Part shown: positions 1 to 8,186 of the stretch, piece by piece | Layout: every line of letters begins with the position of its first letter | Position numbering within the stretch: position 1 is the first letter of the stretch | NCBI GenBank assembly: GCA_027490915.1 | Contig: JAIXXG010000133.1 | Coordinates: forward strand, 1 to 64,000 | Direction: 5' to 3' | Length of the DNA stretch: 64,000 nt | From: Microbacteriaceae bacterium | Lineage (GTDB): Bacteria > Actinomycetota > Actinomycetes > Actinomycetales > Microbacteriaceae | Notes under the pieces: model-generated | Seen by the model: the letters and a program-made list of their open reading frames with translations, nothing else | Databases searched by the model: none | What the model was told of the DNA's origin: nothing | Position numbers and translations under genes: made by a program

Positions 1-408
1 CGAGGAACGAGTCCATGTGCGGGTGGTGCGCGGGGAAGCCCACTGACCGGGCGTCGTCGGCGAGGTGCGCCAGACGGATGCTGCGCTGATCGGTGATGAC
101 CGCGCCGAGGATCCCCCGCCCGGTCGGCAGCTCGCCCATGCGCGCGACGACGTCGGCCTCGAGCCCCGAGTGCAGGAAGCGCTCGAGCCGCCCGTCGGGC
201 CCGATCACGCCGAGCGCTCCGTAGCGGGCGCCCACGAGCTCCCGCGCGACGGTGACGATGGTCTGCAGCCGCGAGGTGAGCTCGAGGCCCTCGGTGACCG
301 TCTCGGAGGCCGCGACGAGCATGCCGACGCGCCGATAGCCCTCGTCGAGGCCCTCGGCGCGCTCCATGATGCGCGCGACGAGAGCCCCGAGCGTGTCGGG
401 GGAGGTGC

Positions 409-412
<4 letters not shown>
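1..412 (-). CDS. GAF-domain sensor histidine kinase, DevS/DosS-like (partial)
   Basis: Only the first 137 codons are in the window; the gene runs off the left edge. The visible part begins with a short helix (EGYRRVGMLVAASETV) and enters a GAF domain with the features of DosS/DevS-family sensors: ARYGALGVIGPDGRL, a hydrophobic GELPTGRGILGAVI block and the HPHMDSFL end. In that family the GAF domain senses a ligand (haem and gas in DosS) and a C-terminal HisKA_3/HATPase_c kinase, not visible here, phosphorylates a NarL-type regulator. The GTG start overlaps the stop of the upstream terC-like gene as GTGA, so the two are probably co-transcribed and translationally coupled. Family assignment is good from the N-terminus; the ligand and cognate regulator cannot be told. 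Confidence 0.8.
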
Positions 413-1260
<848 letters not shown>

Positions 1261-1308
1261 GCCCGAATCCTAGTCAGGCGGGGTGCTCCGCCTCCCAGGC
1301 GGGGCGCG

Positions 1309-1314
1309 TACACT
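1309..1314 (+). promoter_or_regulatory. Probable -10 element for the TPP-riboswitch transcript
   Basis: TACACT matches the actinobacterial TANNNT -10 consensus and would place transcription start near 1321, just at the 5' edge of the riboswitch. No good -35 hexamer is visible 16-19 bases upstream. Confidence 0.5.
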
Positions 1315-1317
1315 GTG

Positions 1318-1415
1318 AGGCGTACACGGGAGCCCGGTGAACCGGGCTGAGAGGAAGCGCACTCACGCTTCGACCGTCGCACCTGATCCGGGTCATGCCG
1401 GCGCAGGGAGGACAT
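1318..1415 (+). promoter_or_regulatory. TPP (THI-box) riboswitch
   Basis: The conserved THI-box elements occur in order: a GGGAGCCC...GGGCTGAGAGG arm at about 1328-1355 containing the CTGAGA pyrimidine-sensing motif, then GACCGTCGCACCTGATCCGG and GTCATGCCGGCGCAGGGAGG at about 1371-1411, containing ACCTGAT and the closing CGCAGGGA. This is the standard thiamine pyrophosphate aptamer. It lies about 70 bases upstream of the ykoE-like start and fits control of thiamine-precursor uptake. Whether it acts by terminating transcription or by masking the ribosome site cannot be told; no U-rich terminator follows, so translational control is more likely (inference). Confidence 0.95.
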
Positions 1416-1482
1416 CTCGCACCCGTGCCGACCGATGCGCGGGCGCGACAGGCGTGCCCGCGTCGAGCGAAAGGCACGCATC

Positions 1483-2145
1483 ATGAACACTGCTGCACCC
1501 ACGAGTTCTTCGGCCACCGCGACTGTCGCGCCGACCGTCTGGCGCTGGCGCGTCGTCGACATCGTCGTCGCGAGCGTGCTCGGCGTCGCCGGTGGCCTCG
1601 TCTTCTGGCTGTGGAACCTCGTCTACTCGCCGCTGACGGCGCCCCTCGAGGCCGCACTGCCGGGCCTGCAGGCGCTGGTCTACGCCGTCTGGCTCTTTCC
1701 CGCCGTGCTCGTCGGGCTCGTCATCCGCAAGCCCGGGGCCGCGCTGTACGGTGAGCTCGTCGCCGCCTCGGTCTCGGCGCTGCTCGGCGGCGTCTGGGGC
1801 TGGACGGCGATCGCGTGGGGCTTCGCCCAGGGGCTGGGCGCCGAGCTGGTCTTCGCCCTGCTGCTCTACCGTGCCTGGGGGCTCGCGCCCGCCGTGCTCG
1901 CCGGCATCGGCGCGGCCGCCGGGCTCGTCGTCATGGACCTCACGTTCTCCTACGCCGGTGCCCGCCCCGAGTTCATGGCGGTCTACGCCGTGAGCGCCGC
2001 CCTCTCGGGCGCCGTCATCGCGGGGCTCGGCAGCTGGCTGCTCGTGCGCGGCCTCGCCCGCACCGGGGCGCTCAGCCGGTTCGCGGCGGGCCGTGAGGGC
2101 GCGCGGCGGTCGGCGGCGGAGCCGGAGGCGGACACCTCCGCGTGA
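1483..2145 (+). CDS. ykoE: ECF transporter substrate-binding subunit, YkoE family (HMP/thiamine uptake)
   Basis: A 220-residue membrane protein with five to six hydrophobic segments. It resembles YkoE, the substrate-capture (S) subunit of the YkoEDC energy-coupling-factor transporter thought to import the thiamine pyrimidine HMP or thiamine. Supporting motifs are FWLWNLVYSPL near residue 38 and ELVAASVSALLGGVWG near residue 85. The ATG at 1483 was chosen over an in-frame upstream start at 1435 because it follows a purine-rich GCGAAAGG and clears the riboswitch. The stop overlaps the next start (GTGA at 2142), so S subunit and ATPase/T subunit are translationally coupled. Expression should fall when TPP is plentiful, as the TPP riboswitch is directly upstream. 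Confidence 0.92.
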   Translation: MNTAAPTSSSATATVAPTVWRWRVVDIVVASVLGVAGGLVFWLWNLVYSPLTAPLEAALPGLQALVYAVWLFPAVLVGLVIRKPGAALYGELVAASVSALLGGVWGWTAIAWGFAQGLGAELVFALLLYRAWGLAPAVLAGIGAAAGLVVMDLTFSYAGARPEFMAVYAVSAALSGAVIAGLGSWLLVRGLARTGALSRFAAGREGARRSAAEPEADTSA

Positions 2146-4430
2146 GCATCGCGCCACCCCGCACCCACGCGGCGGCGCTCGCCGCGCTCGACTGGAGCTG
2201 GACCCCCGCCGGCCGGGCTCGCCCCGCCGTCGACGGCGTCACGCTGCAGATCGAGCCCGGCGAGCGCGTGCTGCTGCTCGGTGCCTCCGGCAGCGGCAAG
2301 TCGACGCTGCTGCAGGGCTGGGCCGGGGTGCTCGGCGGCGCCGACGAGGGCGTCGTCGGGGGCGCGCTGCGGGTCGACGGCGCCGCGCCCGACGAGCGGC
2401 GCGGCCGCGTCGGCCTGCTGCTGCAAGATCCGGATGCGCAGCTCGTGCACGCGCGCGCCCGCGACGACGTCGGCTTCGGCCCCGAGAACCTCGCGGTGCC
2501 GCCCGCGCGCATCGCCGACCGCGTCGACGCGGCCCTGGTCGCCGTCGGGCTCGCGCTGCCCGCCGAGGCCGAGGGCGCGCGGCTGTCGGGCGGGCAGCGG
2601 CAGCGCCTCGCCCTGGCCGGCCTGCTCGCGCTCGAGCCCGCCGCCCTGCTGCTGGACGAACCGACAGCGCAGCTCGACCCGGTCGGCGCGGCGCAGGTCG
2701 TCGAGGCCGTCGCCGCCCTGGTGCGCGATCGCGCCCGCACCCTGGTCGTCGTCGAGCACCGCGTCGACCTCTGGCTGCCGCACGTCGACCGCATCGTGGT
2801 GCTCGACCGCGGACGGGTCGTCGCCGACGGTCCGGCCGCCGACCTTCTCGCGCAGCGCGGCCCGCAGCTTGCGCGGCTGGGCGTGTGGGGCGCCGGGCGG
2901 GAGGCGGAGCATCAGCCGGAACCGCGCCCGGCGGTCACGGCCGACGCGCCCGTGCTGCTCGCCGCCGACGGACTCGATGGCCGCCCCGCAGGCCGGCAGC
3001 CGCTCGGGCACGCGCTCGATCTGCAGGTGCGCGGCGGGGAGGTCGTCGCCCTCACCGGCCCCAACGGTGCCGGAAAGAGCACGCTGCTGCTGAACCTCGC
3101 CGGGCTGCTGCCCGCCGCGGCCGGAACGGTCGCGGCGCTCGACCAGGGCGACCCCGCGGGCTGGAGCTCGCGCGAGCTGGCCGCGCGGCTCGGCGTCGTG
3201 TTCCAGAACCCCGAGCACCAGTTCGTCGCCGCCACCGTGCGCGACGAGCTCGCCGCCGGGGTCGGCGGGCTCGACGGCGATGCCGCGCGGGTCGATGCGC
3301 TGCTCGAGCGGCTCGGGCTGCGCGGACTCGCGGCGGTGAGCCCCTATGCGCTCAGCGGCGGCGAGCAGCGGCGGCTCTCGGTGGCCACCGCGCTGGCGGC
3401 GGCTCCGCCCCTGCTGCTGCTCGATGAGCCCACGTTCGGGCAGGACGGCCGCACGTGGGCCGCCCTCGCCGCCCTGCTCGCCGAGCATCGCGACGCGGGG
3501 GGCGCCGTCGTGATGGCGACGCACGATCGCGCCCTGATCGCTGCCCTGGGCGCCCGCGAGGTCGCGCTGCCCGCTCCCGCGCGCCCGACCGTCCCGCCCG
3601 TGACCGTGCCGCCCCCGACCGCGCCGCCCCCGACCGCGCCGCCCGCGACCGTGCCGCCCGTGACCGTGCGCCAGCCCCCGCTGGCCGAGCGCCTCAACCC
3701 CGTCGCCGCCATCGCCGCGAGCCTGCTGCCCGCCCTGCTGCTCGTCACGACGATCGATGTCACCTCGGCGGCGGTGGCGCTCGCCCTGCAGCTGGTGCTG
3801 ATCCCGGCCCTGGGCGTGCCGATGCGCCCGCTGCTGCGCCGGGCGGCGCCCGTGCTCATCGCCGCGCCCTTCGCGGCCTTGACGATCGCGCTGTACGGGC
3901 GCGAGAGCGGCAGGGTGTACGTCGAGTTCCTGCTCGTGCGCATCAGCGACGGCTCGCTCGAGCTCGCTCTCGCGACCCTGCTGCGCATCCTGGCCATCGC
4001 GTTGCCGGCGATCGCCCTGTTCACCCGCCCCGACGCCACGCGGCTGGGGGATGCCCTCGGCCAGAACCTCCGCCTGCCCAGCCGCTTCGTGCTCGGCTCG
4101 GTCGCCGCGCTGCGCCTGCTGACCGTGCTCGGCGACGACGCGCGCACGCTCGAGCGGGCTCGCCGCGCGCGGGGACTCGGCGACCGCTCGCGCCTGCGCC
4201 GCCTCGGCGGGCAGGTGTTCGGGCTGCTCGTGCTGGCGATCCGCCGCGGGTCGGCGCTCGCGATCGGCATGGAGGCGCGCGGCTTCGGGGCGCCGGGGCC
4301 GCGCACGTGGTGGCGGCCGTCGCCGTGGCGGGCATCCGACACCCTCGTCGTCGTGATCGCGGTCGGCGTCGCTGTCATCGCCGTCGCCGCGGCGATCATC
4401 ACCGGGAGCTTCACGAATGCCCTCGGCTGA
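2142..4430 (+). CDS. Fused ECF transporter: two ABC ATPases plus EcfT membrane subunit (YkoD-YkoC fusion)
   Basis: A 762-residue fusion that would supply both ATPases and the transmembrane coupling subunit of the thiamine-precursor ECF transporter. ATPase 1: Walker A GASGSGKST (47-55), signature LSGGQRQR (148-155), Walker B LLLDEPT, switch His in VVEHR. ATPase 2: Walker A TGPNGAGKST (305-314), signature LSGGEQRR (404-411), LLLLDEPT, switch His in ATHDR. A Pro/Thr/Val linker of pentapeptide repeats (about 481-512) leads to an EcfT-like domain (515-762) with both coupling-helix Ala-Arg-Gly motifs, ARRARGLG and MEARGFG. In Bacillus subtilis YkoD (both ATPases) and YkoC (EcfT) are separate proteins. 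GTG start overlaps the ykoE stop; GGAGGCG lies upstream. Confidence 0.93.
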   Translation: MSIAPPRTHAAALAALDWSWTPAGRARPAVDGVTLQIEPGERVLLLGASGSGKSTLLQGWAGVLGGADEGVVGGALRVDGAAPDERRGRVGLLLQDPDAQLVHARARDDVGFGPENLAVPPARIADRVDAALVAVGLALPAEAEGARLSGGQRQRLALAGLLALEPAALLLDEPTAQLDPVGAAQVVEAVAALVRDRARTLVVVEHRVDLWLPHVDRIVVLDRGRVVADGPAADLLAQRGPQLARLGVWGAGREAEHQPEPRPAVTADAPVLLAADGLDGRPAGRQPLGHALDLQVRGGEVVALTGPNGAGKSTLLLNLAGLLPAAAGTVAALDQGDPAGWSSRELAARLGVVFQNPEHQFVAATVRDELAAGVGGLDGDAARVDALLERLGLRGLAAVSPYALSGGEQRRLSVATALAAAPPLLLLDEPTFGQDGRTWAALAALLAEHRDAGGAVVMATHDRALIAALGAREVALPAPARPTVPPVTVPPPTAPPPTAPPATVPPVTVRQPPLAERLNPVAAIAASLLPALLLVTTIDVTSAAVALALQLVLIPALGVPMRPLLRRAAPVLIAAPFAALTIALYGRESGRVYVEFLLVRISDGSLELALATLLRILAIALPAIALFTRPDATRLGDALGQNLRLPSRFVLGSVAALRLLTVLGDDARTLERARRARGLGDRSRLRRLGGQVFGLLVLAIRRGSALAIGMEARGFGAPGPRTWWRPSPWRASDTLVVVIAVGVAVIAVAAAIITGSFTNALG
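3582..3671 (+). repeat. Proline-rich pentapeptide repeat (15-bp DNA repeat) in the YkoD-YkoC linker
   Basis: Imperfect 15-bp units encode VTVPP, PTAPP, PTAPP, ATVPP and VTV in tandem (protein residues 487-508). They form a stiff, uncharged linker between the second ATPase and the membrane domain. Repeats of this type are prone to copy-number change. Confidence 0.8.
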
Positions 4431-4986
4431 TTCCGCCGCGCGCGCCGACCGCCCGCGCATCACGCTCATCGACGGACGCTCGGGGTCGGGCAAGACCACC
4501 TACGCCACCGCGCTCGCCCGCCGCACGGGCGCGCAGCTGCTGAGCCTCGACGACGTCTACCCGGGGTGGGACGGCCTGGAGGCGGGCGAGGCCCACGTGC
4601 TCGAGCACGTGCTGCGCGCGATCGCCGAAGGGCGCCCGCCGCGCTGGCGATCGTGGAACTGGGTCGACGCCCGGCCGGGCACGTGGCACGACCTCGACCC
4701 GCAGCGCCCGCTGATCATCGAGGGATGCGGTGCCGTCAGCCCCGCCGCCCGCGCGCTCGCCGACCACGCCGTGTGGGTCGACCTGCCCGACGATGCCGAG
4801 CGCCGCCGCCGCGCGATCGCGCGCGACGGCGAGGCCTTCGCCCGCGAGTGGACCCGCTGGGCGCGGCAGGAGGAGTGGCACGCGCGTCGCCATGACCCCC
4901 GCGGCACGGCCGACGAGGTGGTCGACGCCGCTCGGTTCGGGCCCGACGGCCTGCCGGAGGGGGCGCTCAGCCCGTCCAGCGGCTGA
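4417..4986 (+). CDS. P-loop ATP-binding protein, uridine-kinase-like
   Basis: A 189-residue cytoplasmic P-loop protein. Walker A is GRSGSGKTT (about 20-28); LLSLDDVYPGWDGL (about 41-54) resembles the substrate region of uridine kinase-type small-molecule kinases; PLIIEGCGAVS (about 98) is the Walker B-like strand and RRRRAIARD an arginine-rich lid. No substrate is certain. The ATG lies 14 bases inside the 3' end of the fused transporter gene, with GGGAG upstream, so it is translated with the TPP-regulated transporter. A role in salvaging or trapping the imported precursor is possible but is only inference from context. Its 3' end overlaps the convergent gene at 4967 by 20 bases. Confidence 0.85.
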   Translation: MPSADSAARADRPRITLIDGRSGSGKTTYATALARRTGAQLLSLDDVYPGWDGLEAGEAHVLEHVLRAIAEGRPPRWRSWNWVDARPGTWHDLDPQRPLIIEGCGAVSPAARALADHAVWVDLPDDAERRRRAIARDGEAFAREWTRWARQEEWHARRHDPRGTADEVVDAARFGPDGLPEGALSPSSG

Positions 4987-6193
4987 GCACGGTGAACGGG
5001 TCGGCGAACCGCCACGCGACACCCGGCTCGGTGATGGCCCCCGTCGACTCGAGGCGCACGCTCACCTCGACGCCGTCGATGAGGGCGACGAGCTGGCCGG
5101 CGTCGGCGCCGCGCACGATCGTCGACCGTGGGGCCGCATCGATGCGCAGCGTGAGCGCGTCGAGGTCGATCGTGCTGACCACGATCGGTTCGACCGCGAT
5201 CAGCTCGGTCTGCTGCCCCCAGTCGGAGCGCGCGACGGCGACGACCTGACCCGCGGCGATCACCTCGACCTCGCCGATGGCGCCCTGCACGCCGTCGAGC
5301 AGCGCCTGCAGGGCCAGCTCGGCCTGCGGGTAGCCCGGCTGCCCGAGAAGCACGGCGGTGACCGTCTCGCCCGCCACCTCGACGGTCGTCACGATGCAGA
5401 CACCGGCCGCGTCGGTGTAGCTGCGCACGAGCCCGCGCGCACCGCTGTCGCGCAGGAAGGCGGCTTCGTCGCTGTACGCCGCGCCGCCGGAGGTGGTGCG
5501 CGGCCGCTCGGCGACGAGCTGGGCCACCACCGGCTCGGCCAGCGCGAGGCGCGCGATCGCCGCGAGCTCGGTCGCGGTGGATCGCGAGGCCGGGTCGAGG
5601 CCCGCGCCGTCGGCGACCGTCGTCGCGGTGAAGCCGTTCTCGTCGAGCCAGTCGGCCGCCGCCGCGAGGTAGGCCTCGGGCCCGCCGAAGACCTCCTCGA
5701 TCAGGAGCTCGGCGATGTTGTTGCCCGAGCCCAGCAGGGTCGCGGCGATGAGGTCGCGGCGGGTCCAGGTCTGCCCGAACTCCACCGCGACCGTGCGCGC
5801 GCCCGCGGCGTCGAGCTCGCGATAGCGGTTGACGGCCGCCTGGTCGATCGTGATCGCCGGGCCGGGCGAGCCCTCCGCGAGCGGTTCGGCGTCGAGCGCC
5901 ACGGCGATGAGCACGAGCTTCGCGGCGCCCGCGATCGGCCGCGGCTCCGCATCCCCTGCCGCGATCGGGGCCGTGCCGCCGGCGACGATCGCCGACGCCC
6001 CGGCGCTCGGCAGCGGCACCGCGTCGGCCCACGATGCGGATGCCGCAGCCGGCAGCTGCTCGTCGATGACGAGACGCGGCACCGGGCTCGTGAGGGCTGC
6101 GGCCGCGTACACGGTCGCGAGAACGACCGTGAGCGCGACGGCGGCGCTGATGGCGCGCCGCACCCGGCGCCCGGTCGACACGGAACCGCTCAT
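4967..6193 (-). CDS. D-alanyl-D-alanine carboxypeptidase-like (S11) protein with degenerate active site
   Basis: A 408-residue membrane-anchored extracytoplasmic protein (signal-anchor about 15-34). The domain from about 85 to 280 follows the DacA/S11 fold: PIAGAAKL at 86-93 stands where SxxK should be, SGN (156-158) matches the SxN motif, and GLVRSYTDAAG (254-264) aligns with the G(I)KTG...AG region. The catalytic Ser is Gly89 and the KTG triad reads VRS, so by known S11 chemistry it should lack carboxypeptidase activity; a binding or regulatory role is inferred. ATG 6193 was preferred over GTG 6202: it gives an ATGA overlap with the upstream zincin gene and has GGGGTGG at good spacing. It ends the clpS-DUF2017-zincin run. 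Confidence 0.85.
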   Translation of the reverse strand: MSGSVSTGRRVRRAISAAVALTVVLATVYAAAALTSPVPRLVIDEQLPAAASASWADAVPLPSAGASAIVAGGTAPIAAGDAEPRPIAGAAKLVLIAVALDAEPLAEGSPGPAITIDQAAVNRYRELDAAGARTVAVEFGQTWTRRDLIAATLLGSGNNIAELLIEEVFGGPEAYLAAAADWLDENGFTATTVADGAGLDPASRSTATELAAIARLALAEPVVAQLVAERPRTTSGGAAYSDEAAFLRDSGARGLVRSYTDAAGVCIVTTVEVAGETVTAVLLGQPGYPQAELALQALLDGVQGAIGEVEVIAAGQVVAVARSDWGQQTELIAVEPIVVSTIDLDALTLRIDAAPRSTIVRGADAGQLVALIDGVEVSVRLESTGAITEPGVAWRFADPFTVLSRWTG

Positions 6194-6564
6194 CACGCCC
6201 ACCCCAATCGGTGCAGCTCGTCGTCGTCGATGCCGAAGTAGTGCGCGATCTCATGCACGAGCGTGATGTGGATCTCGTCGCGCAGGGTCTCGAGCGAGCC
6301 CTCCGCGGCGGCCAGCAGCGGCTCGCGGTACAGGATGATGCGGTCGGGCAGCTCGCCGAACCCGTACTGCCCGCGGTCGGTGAGCGCGGTGCCCTCGTAG
6401 AGGCCGAGCAGATCGAGCGAGCCGTCCTCCGGGCGATCCTCGACCACGAACACCACATTGTCGAGCCCCTCGACCATGTCGTCGGGCAGCTGGTCGAGCT
6501 CGTCGACGACGAGGGCTTCGAAGGCCTCCGCGTCGAGGCGGAGGGGCTCGGGCTCGGTGCTCAT
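6193..6564 (-). CDS. Metallopeptidase family protein (zincin_1/DUF1025)
   Basis: A 123-residue minimal zincin. The C-terminal HEIAHYFGIDDDELHRLGWA carries the HExxH zinc-binding and catalytic signature followed by Asp/Glu residues and the conserved C-terminal Trp of this family; no signal peptide is visible, so it is cytoplasmic. Substrates are not known for the family. ATG 6564 overlaps the DUF2017 stop as ATGA, and an in-frame extension to 6633 is rejected as it would overlap that gene for 70 bases. The stop overlaps the next start in the same way, so the three genes are translationally coupled. Confidence 0.92.
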   Translation of the reverse strand: MSTEPEPLRLDAEAFEALVVDELDQLPDDMVEGLDNVVFVVEDRPEDGSLDLLGLYEGTALTDRGQYGFGELPDRIILYREPLLAAAEGSLETLRDEIHITLVHEIAHYFGIDDDELHRLGWA

Positions 6565-7100
6565 GCGCTCCGCCCCTCGACCGGCGGCTCGGTGGCCCGC
6601 TCGAGCAGCTGCACGAGCGAGTCCTGCAGCCACGCCAGCCAGTCGTAGACGTCGCGCAGGCCGGGCTCGGCGAAGGTGCCCTCATCGCCGTCGACGATGA
6701 TGCCCATGCGGTCGGCGATGACGAGCCGCAGGTCGGCGAGGCCGCGCACCCAGTCGAGCGCCTCCGGCTCGGAGAGGGCAACGGTGCCCGCGGCCTCCGC
6801 ATCGACGATGGGCGCGAGCGCGGTCGACAGCGCGCGTGCGAAGCCGATCTTGCGATCGACGAGGCCGCGACGGCTCAGCTGCCGCCACTCGTCGGCCAGC
6901 TCGGGCTCGTGCCGATAGGCGTCGGGCAGCACCCGGCGCACTGCCGAGTCGCGGTCGGCGCTCGCGTCGAGAGCATCCGCGAGCAGCGCCTGCAGCTGGT
7001 CGGCGAGAGACACCAGGATGCGGGCCTCCTCCGGCTCGACGCGCACGGTGCCCAGCACCCCGTCGGCGACCTCCTCGGCCGCGGCCGCGCTCACCCGCAC
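6561..7100 (-). CDS. DUF2017 family protein downstream of clpS
   Basis: A 179-residue acidic, helical cytoplasmic protein of the actinobacterial DUF2017 family, whose gene commonly follows clpS. Typical blocks are EEARILVSLADQLQALL, RRVLPDAYR, SEPEALDWVRGLADLRLVIA and the C-terminal DWLAWLQDSLVQLL. Function is unknown; the recurrent link with ClpS suggests N-degron proteolysis (inference). Start: GTG 7100 has GGGAGG six bases upstream; GTG 7094 is an alternative. The frame open further upstream lies over the clpS coding region and was not used. Confidence 0.88.
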   Translation of the reverse strand: MRVSAAAAEEVADGVLGTVRVEPEEARILVSLADQLQALLADALDASADRDSAVRRVLPDAYRHEPELADEWRQLSRRGLVDRKIGFARALSTALAPIVDAEAAGTVALSEPEALDWVRGLADLRLVIADRMGIIVDGDEGTFAEPGLRDVYDWLAWLQDSLVQLLERATEPPVEGRSA

Positions 7101-7125
7101 GACGGCCCTCCCGCTCGCGCGCCGA

Positions 7126-7491
7126 TCATCGCGGCGCCCGCTCGACGGTGGCCCACAGCCCGTACTCGTGCATCGCCTCGGCGTGGCGCTCCATGACCTC
7201 GCGGTTGCCCTCGGCGAGGGTCGCACGCCCGTCGGTGTGCACCTGCATCATCCGCTGCTCGGCGGTGGGGGCATCCAGCCCGAAATGCCGGCGGAAGACC
7301 CACGCGACGTAGCTCATGAGATTGACCGGGTCGTTCCAGACCACGACCTGCCACGGCACGTCGGCCGCGTGCAGGGGCTGCTCGACGAGCAGGGTGCCGG
7401 TCTGCTCTCCCGCATCGCGGCCGGCCTCGCCGCGCGGCGCCTGCGCGCGCACGACGGCGGCCGGTGCGGTCGTGGAGGCGGACGAGCTCAT
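7126..7491 (-). CDS. clpS: ATP-dependent Clp protease adaptor ClpS
   Basis: A 121-residue protein with the ClpS core in its C-terminal 80 residues: WQVVVWNDPVNLMSYVAWVF contains the NDxxNxxxYV motif that lines the N-degron pocket, and MMQVHTDGRATL matches the H-x-x-G region. ClpS delivers proteins with destabilising N-terminal residues to ClpC/ClpP. The N-terminal 40 residues are Ala/Arg-rich and probably disordered, as is usual for the ClpC-docking tail. ATG 7491 follows GGGGGAGAA. It heads a run with DUF2017, zincin and the carboxypeptidase-like gene. Confidence 0.95.
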   Translation of the reverse strand: MSSSASTTAPAAVVRAQAPRGEAGRDAGEQTGTLLVEQPLHAADVPWQVVVWNDPVNLMSYVAWVFRRHFGLDAPTAEQRMMQVHTDGRATLAEGNREVMERHAEAMHEYGLWATVERAPR

Positions 7492-7550
7492 GCCCCCATT
7501 CTCCCCCGGAGGCGGTGCGTGCCGGGGGAGGGCGCTCCGGGTCAGACCGG

Positions 7551-7961
7551 TCACGCCTCGTCGAGCATGCGCTGCCGTGTCTGCGCGAACTCATCGGCGG
7601 TGATGAGCCCGCGGTCACGCGCGGCCTGCAGGGCGTCGAGCCTGCTGGCGAGGTCGCCGGTGCCGTCGGTCACCGCCGTGCCCGCGGAGCTTCCGGTGAC
7701 CGCGTTGGAGATGATCGACCCCGTCACGATCGCCGCCCCCGCCTGCTCGTCGGTGACGGCCAGGAACCGCTGCTCGTCGGTGAGGCCGAGCTGCTTCGAG
7801 GCTTCGTTGACCACGATCATGCGCCAGACCCCGAAGGCGATGGCGGCGATGAAGGCGAGGGCGAAGAGCCCGACGATCGCCCCGCCCCCGGGCAGAAGCT
7901 CGACCGGGTTCGCGGGCTCGAGCGGAACGGGGATCACGTCCAGCGGCACGATCGTCGACAT
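7551..7961 (-). CDS. Small membrane protein with SHOCT-like C-terminal domain
   Basis: A 136-residue protein with one strong transmembrane helix (about 27-48, GAIVGLFALAFIAAIAFGVW) and a C-terminal stretch LDALQAARDRGLITADEF (about 108-125) that matches the SHOCT short helical domain pattern (L..L..L...G.IT..EF). SHOCT domains occur at protein C-termini and are thought to mediate oligomerisation. A good ribosome site (GAGGAGGCG) precedes the ATG. The gene lies 60 bases upstream of clpS on the same strand and could be in its transcript. Function not known. Confidence 0.8.
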   Translation of the reverse strand: MSTIVPLDVIPVPLEPANPVELLPGGGAIVGLFALAFIAAIAFGVWRMIVVNEASKQLGLTDEQRFLAVTDEQAGAAIVTGSIISNAVTGSSAGTAVTDGTGDLASRLDALQAARDRGLITADEFAQTRQRMLDEA

Positions 7962-8073
7962 CGGCGCCTCCTCATCGGGTCGGTGCGGTCACCGACATGA
8001 GGGTCACTCTAGACCCGACGGACGCGACCGTAACCGATCCCGCGTGAACGGGAGCGACGCGATGCCGACGCAG

Positions 8074-8150
8074 TGGGGTGAGTAACGGGGCTTGAACCCG
8101 CGACCTCCTGGACCACAACCAGGCGCTCTACCAGCTGAGCTATACCCACC
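8074..8150 (-). tRNA. tRNA-His (GTG anticodon)
   Basis: Full cloverleaf on the minus strand: acceptor GTGGGTA/TACTCAC with the histidine-specific extra G at position -1 (base 8150) opposite C73, D arm GCTC...GAGC, anticodon loop TTGTGGT and T loop TTCAAGC. The CCA end is encoded (8074-8076), unlike the two tRNA-Arg genes in the window. Confidence 0.96.
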
Positions 8151-8186
8151 ATGCATCCGCTGCTCGAGCGGAGCCACGACAGTCTA

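Noticed and set aside
1983-4499. 838-codon open frame antisense to the YkoD-YkoC fusion
   Set aside because: Low-complexity Arg/Gly/Gln product with no fold; the plus strand has complete ABC motifs.
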